Program-made: the position numbers and the translations under genes
Assembly (NCBI GenBank): GCA_016286595.1
Contig: JAEETR010000041.1
Span: 1 to 6,270 of the forward strand
DNA length: 6,270 nt
Direction of reading: 5' to 3'
Source: Oscillospiraceae bacterium
GTDB taxonomy: Bacteria; Bacillota; Clostridia; Oscillospirales; Oscillospiraceae
Notes under the pieces: model-generated
Told to the model about the DNA's origin: nothing
The model's input: the letters and a program-made list of their open reading frames with translations, nothing else
Database searches by the model: none
Part shown: positions 5,339-6,270 of the stretch, one piece after another
Layout: the number at the start of each line of letters is the position of its first letter
Position numbering within the stretch: position 1 is the stretch's first letter

Positions 5339-5998
5339 TTACGCCCATTCGAAGTTGTCTTTTCCGGCCCCCAGCTCGAAGTGGTATTTTACTATGCCCA
5401 GATCCAGCTTCGTCAGATTCCCGGCGGGAGCCTCGGCCTTCACCCTGCGGCCCTCCAGCGTAAAGAGGAATCTTTGCTGATTCACGGCGGTGGGTGCCGT
5501 CATGGCGGCCTCCATACCGGCCCGGAACCAGCCGGGCGCGTCGTCCCCTGCGCGGCACAGCCGTGACAGGGGCTTGTTTTTGTGAGGGACGCCCTGGTTT
5601 GCCCCATATCCCAGGGCGATGAGCATCCTGACCCGCTTTCCGGGACCGGAGGGCACCGTCACCGCCTTTTTCCGGTAGGTCAGCGCCACCCAGCAGGTGT
5701 TAAGTCCCAGCATCTGGGCCTGCAGCACCAGCATCTCGCCGTAATATCCCAGCTCCTCGTCGGAGCCGGCGGGGCCGTCGGCCACGATATAGTTGCGGCA
5801 GCCTCTGAAACGGCCGTAATGGGCCAGGGGGCCGGAAAACGCCCTGGGCTCCTCCAGCACGAGAGTGAAGGTCAGGCCGGTACTCTTGTTGATCGTCTCC
5901 ATGTTCTCCCGCAGCGCCTGGGCCTTGTATTCCTCTATGGGCCTGTCGAGATACTGCCTTACGCTGTGACGGGCCCGCATGGCCTCCATAATATCCAT
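5339..5998 (-). CDS. Nitroreductase family protein, TM1586-like
   Basis: This 219-residue flavoprotein-type oxidoreductase has RHSVRQY near the start (residues 10-16), the usual FMN-phosphate-contact segment of nitroreductases. It also has GYYGEMLVLQAQMLGLNTCWVA (84-105), typical of the family's central helix, and APTAVNQQ (168-175), the second flavin-contact motif. The split arrangement and length best fit the putative nitroreductase TM1586 group (Pfam PF14512), by memory of the motifs. It would bind FMN and use NAD(P)H; the physiological acceptor is unknown. The frame extends upstream to a TTG at 6058, but that codon is part of the -35 box. The ATG at 5998 has AAAGGAG 7 nt before it and directly precedes MDIMEAMRARHSV, the expected N-terminus. 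It is a single-gene transcript with its own promoter, ending at a terminator shared with the hydrolase. Confidence 0.9.
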   Translation of the reverse strand: MDIMEAMRARHSVRQYLDRPIEEYKAQALRENMETINKSTGLTFTLVLEEPRAFSGPLAHYGRFRGCRNYIVADGPAGSDEELGYYGEMLVLQAQMLGLNTCWVALTYRKKAVTVPSGPGKRVRMLIALGYGANQGVPHKNKPLSRLCRAGDDAPGWFRAGMEAAMTAPTAVNQQRFLFTLEGRRVKAEAPAGNLTKLDLGIVKYHFELGAGKDNFEWA

Positions 5999-6029
5999 GG
6001 GAAAGCTCCTTTCACCTTTACTGTACTGA

Positions 6030-6058
6030 ATAATAAACCAAAGCGGCCGCGATTTCAA
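6030..6058 (-). promoter_or_regulatory. Nitroreductase promoter
   Basis: Reading leftwards, the -35 TTGAAA (6058-6053) is followed by a 17-bp spacer containing GCGGCCGC and the -10 TATTAT (6035-6030). Each box matches five of six consensus bases. The transcript would start near 6023, giving a leader of about 25 nt. Confidence 0.85.
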
Positions 6059-6071
6059 GAGGTACGGGCAT

Positions 6072-6118
6072 CACGGGCGCTCCGTGCATAAAATGTGACA
6101 GCGCCGAGGTATCGGCGC
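6072..6118 (+). promoter_or_regulatory. Two stem-loops upstream of the DUF11-type gene
   Basis: CACGG (6072-6076) pairs with CCGTG (6082-6086), and GCGCCGA (6101-6107) pairs with TCGGCGC (6112-6118) over the 4-nt loop GGTA. Between them TAAAAT (6089-6094) could be a -10, but I see no good -35 for it. If it is used, the second hairpin lies at the 5' end of the leader, 15 nt before the ribosome binding site GGAGG (6134-6138). Neither hairpin is followed by a T-run on either strand, so they are not standard terminators. Confidence 0.4.
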
Positions 6119-6145
6119 AGCACAACAAACCATGGAGGTGCCTGT

Positions 6146-6270
6146 ATGGCAACTTTTACTAACCGGGCGGCCCTGACCTACAACGGCGGCACCGCCTCCT
6201 CCAACGTGGTGACCGGGGAAATTCTGGAGACGGCGGATATTTCCAAGACCACCTCCGCCGACAGCTACAC
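6146..6270 (+). CDS. Probable DUF11-type repeat protein, N-terminal fragment
   Basis: Forty-one complete codons are present before the right edge. The start is firm: GGAGG (6134-6138) lies 7 nt before the ATG. The protein opens MATFTNRAALTYNGGTASSN, then VVTGEILET and a Ser/Thr-rich stretch (DISKTTSADSYT). From memory this matches clostridial proteins that begin MATFxNQAxLxYxG and continue into DUF11-type beta-sandwich repeats of unknown function. There is no signal peptide or hydrophobic segment in the visible part, although such repeats are usually extracellular. Family assignment rests on the N-terminal pattern only, and the rest of the gene is not in the window. Confidence 0.6.
   Translation, partial: MATFTNRAALTYNGGTASSNVVTGEILETADISKTTSADSY

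Noticed and set aside
4170..5558. A 462-codon open frame on the minus strand across the hydrolase and part of the nitroreductase
   Set aside because: It is antisense to a clear metallo-hydrolase, crosses a bidirectional terminator, overlaps the end of the nitroreductase in another frame, and has a low-complexity Arg/Gly/Val-rich translation.
6072..6118. A T-box, riboswitch or terminator in the leader of the last gene
   Set aside because: The region is too short for known riboswitch classes, no T-box sequence is visible, and no T-run follows either hairpin.

Overview
The window looks like chromosomal DNA from a fairly GC-rich member of the Clostridia, possibly an uncultured gut Oscillospirales-type bacterium. 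This lineage is an inference. It rests on strong GGAGG-type ribosome binding sites before nearly every gene, AT-rich sigma-A promoters in otherwise GC-rich DNA, short intergenic gaps, and protein types common in that group: a KPVIYLYPEEE-type lipoprotein, a DUF2975-like membrane protein, a TM1586-like nitroreductase and a MATFTN-type repeat protein. No rRNA, tRNA, CRISPR array, insertion sequence or phage gene was seen.

Layout. Positions 1-3568 are read leftwards. From upstream to downstream they hold a PlsC-type acyltransferase (3568-2726), a diacylglycerol-kinase-family lipid kinase overlapping it by 4 bp (2729-1863), a rho-independent terminator (about 1854-1828), then glycerol kinase glpK with its own promoter (1743-244) and a lipoprotein gene that runs off the left edge (217-1). 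From 3630 to 3672 a symmetric divergent promoter region separates plsC from a rightward four-helix membrane protein (3716-4252). A rightward metallo-beta-lactamase-fold hydrolase (4365-5321) follows, with a large dyad over its promoter. It converges on a leftward nitroreductase (5998-5339), and the two share a bidirectional terminator built into the end of the hydrolase gene. A rightward gene for a probable clostridial DUF11-type repeat protein begins at 6146 and leaves the window.

Functionally, the left half is a small glycerolipid group. GlpK makes glycerol-3-phosphate, PlsC would acylate lysophosphatidic acid to phosphatidic acid, and the lipid kinase would return diacylglycerol to phosphatidic acid. 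The right half is a set of singly transcribed genes without an obvious common pathway.

I do not see a convincing new multi-gene system. The most unusual material is regulatory DNA: a nested dyad at the hydrolase promoter, a mirrored pair of -35 boxes between plsC and the membrane protein, and overlapping inverted repeats at the glpK promoter. Several starts were moved inward from longer TTG- or GTG-initiated frames to ATG codons with good ribosome binding sites.
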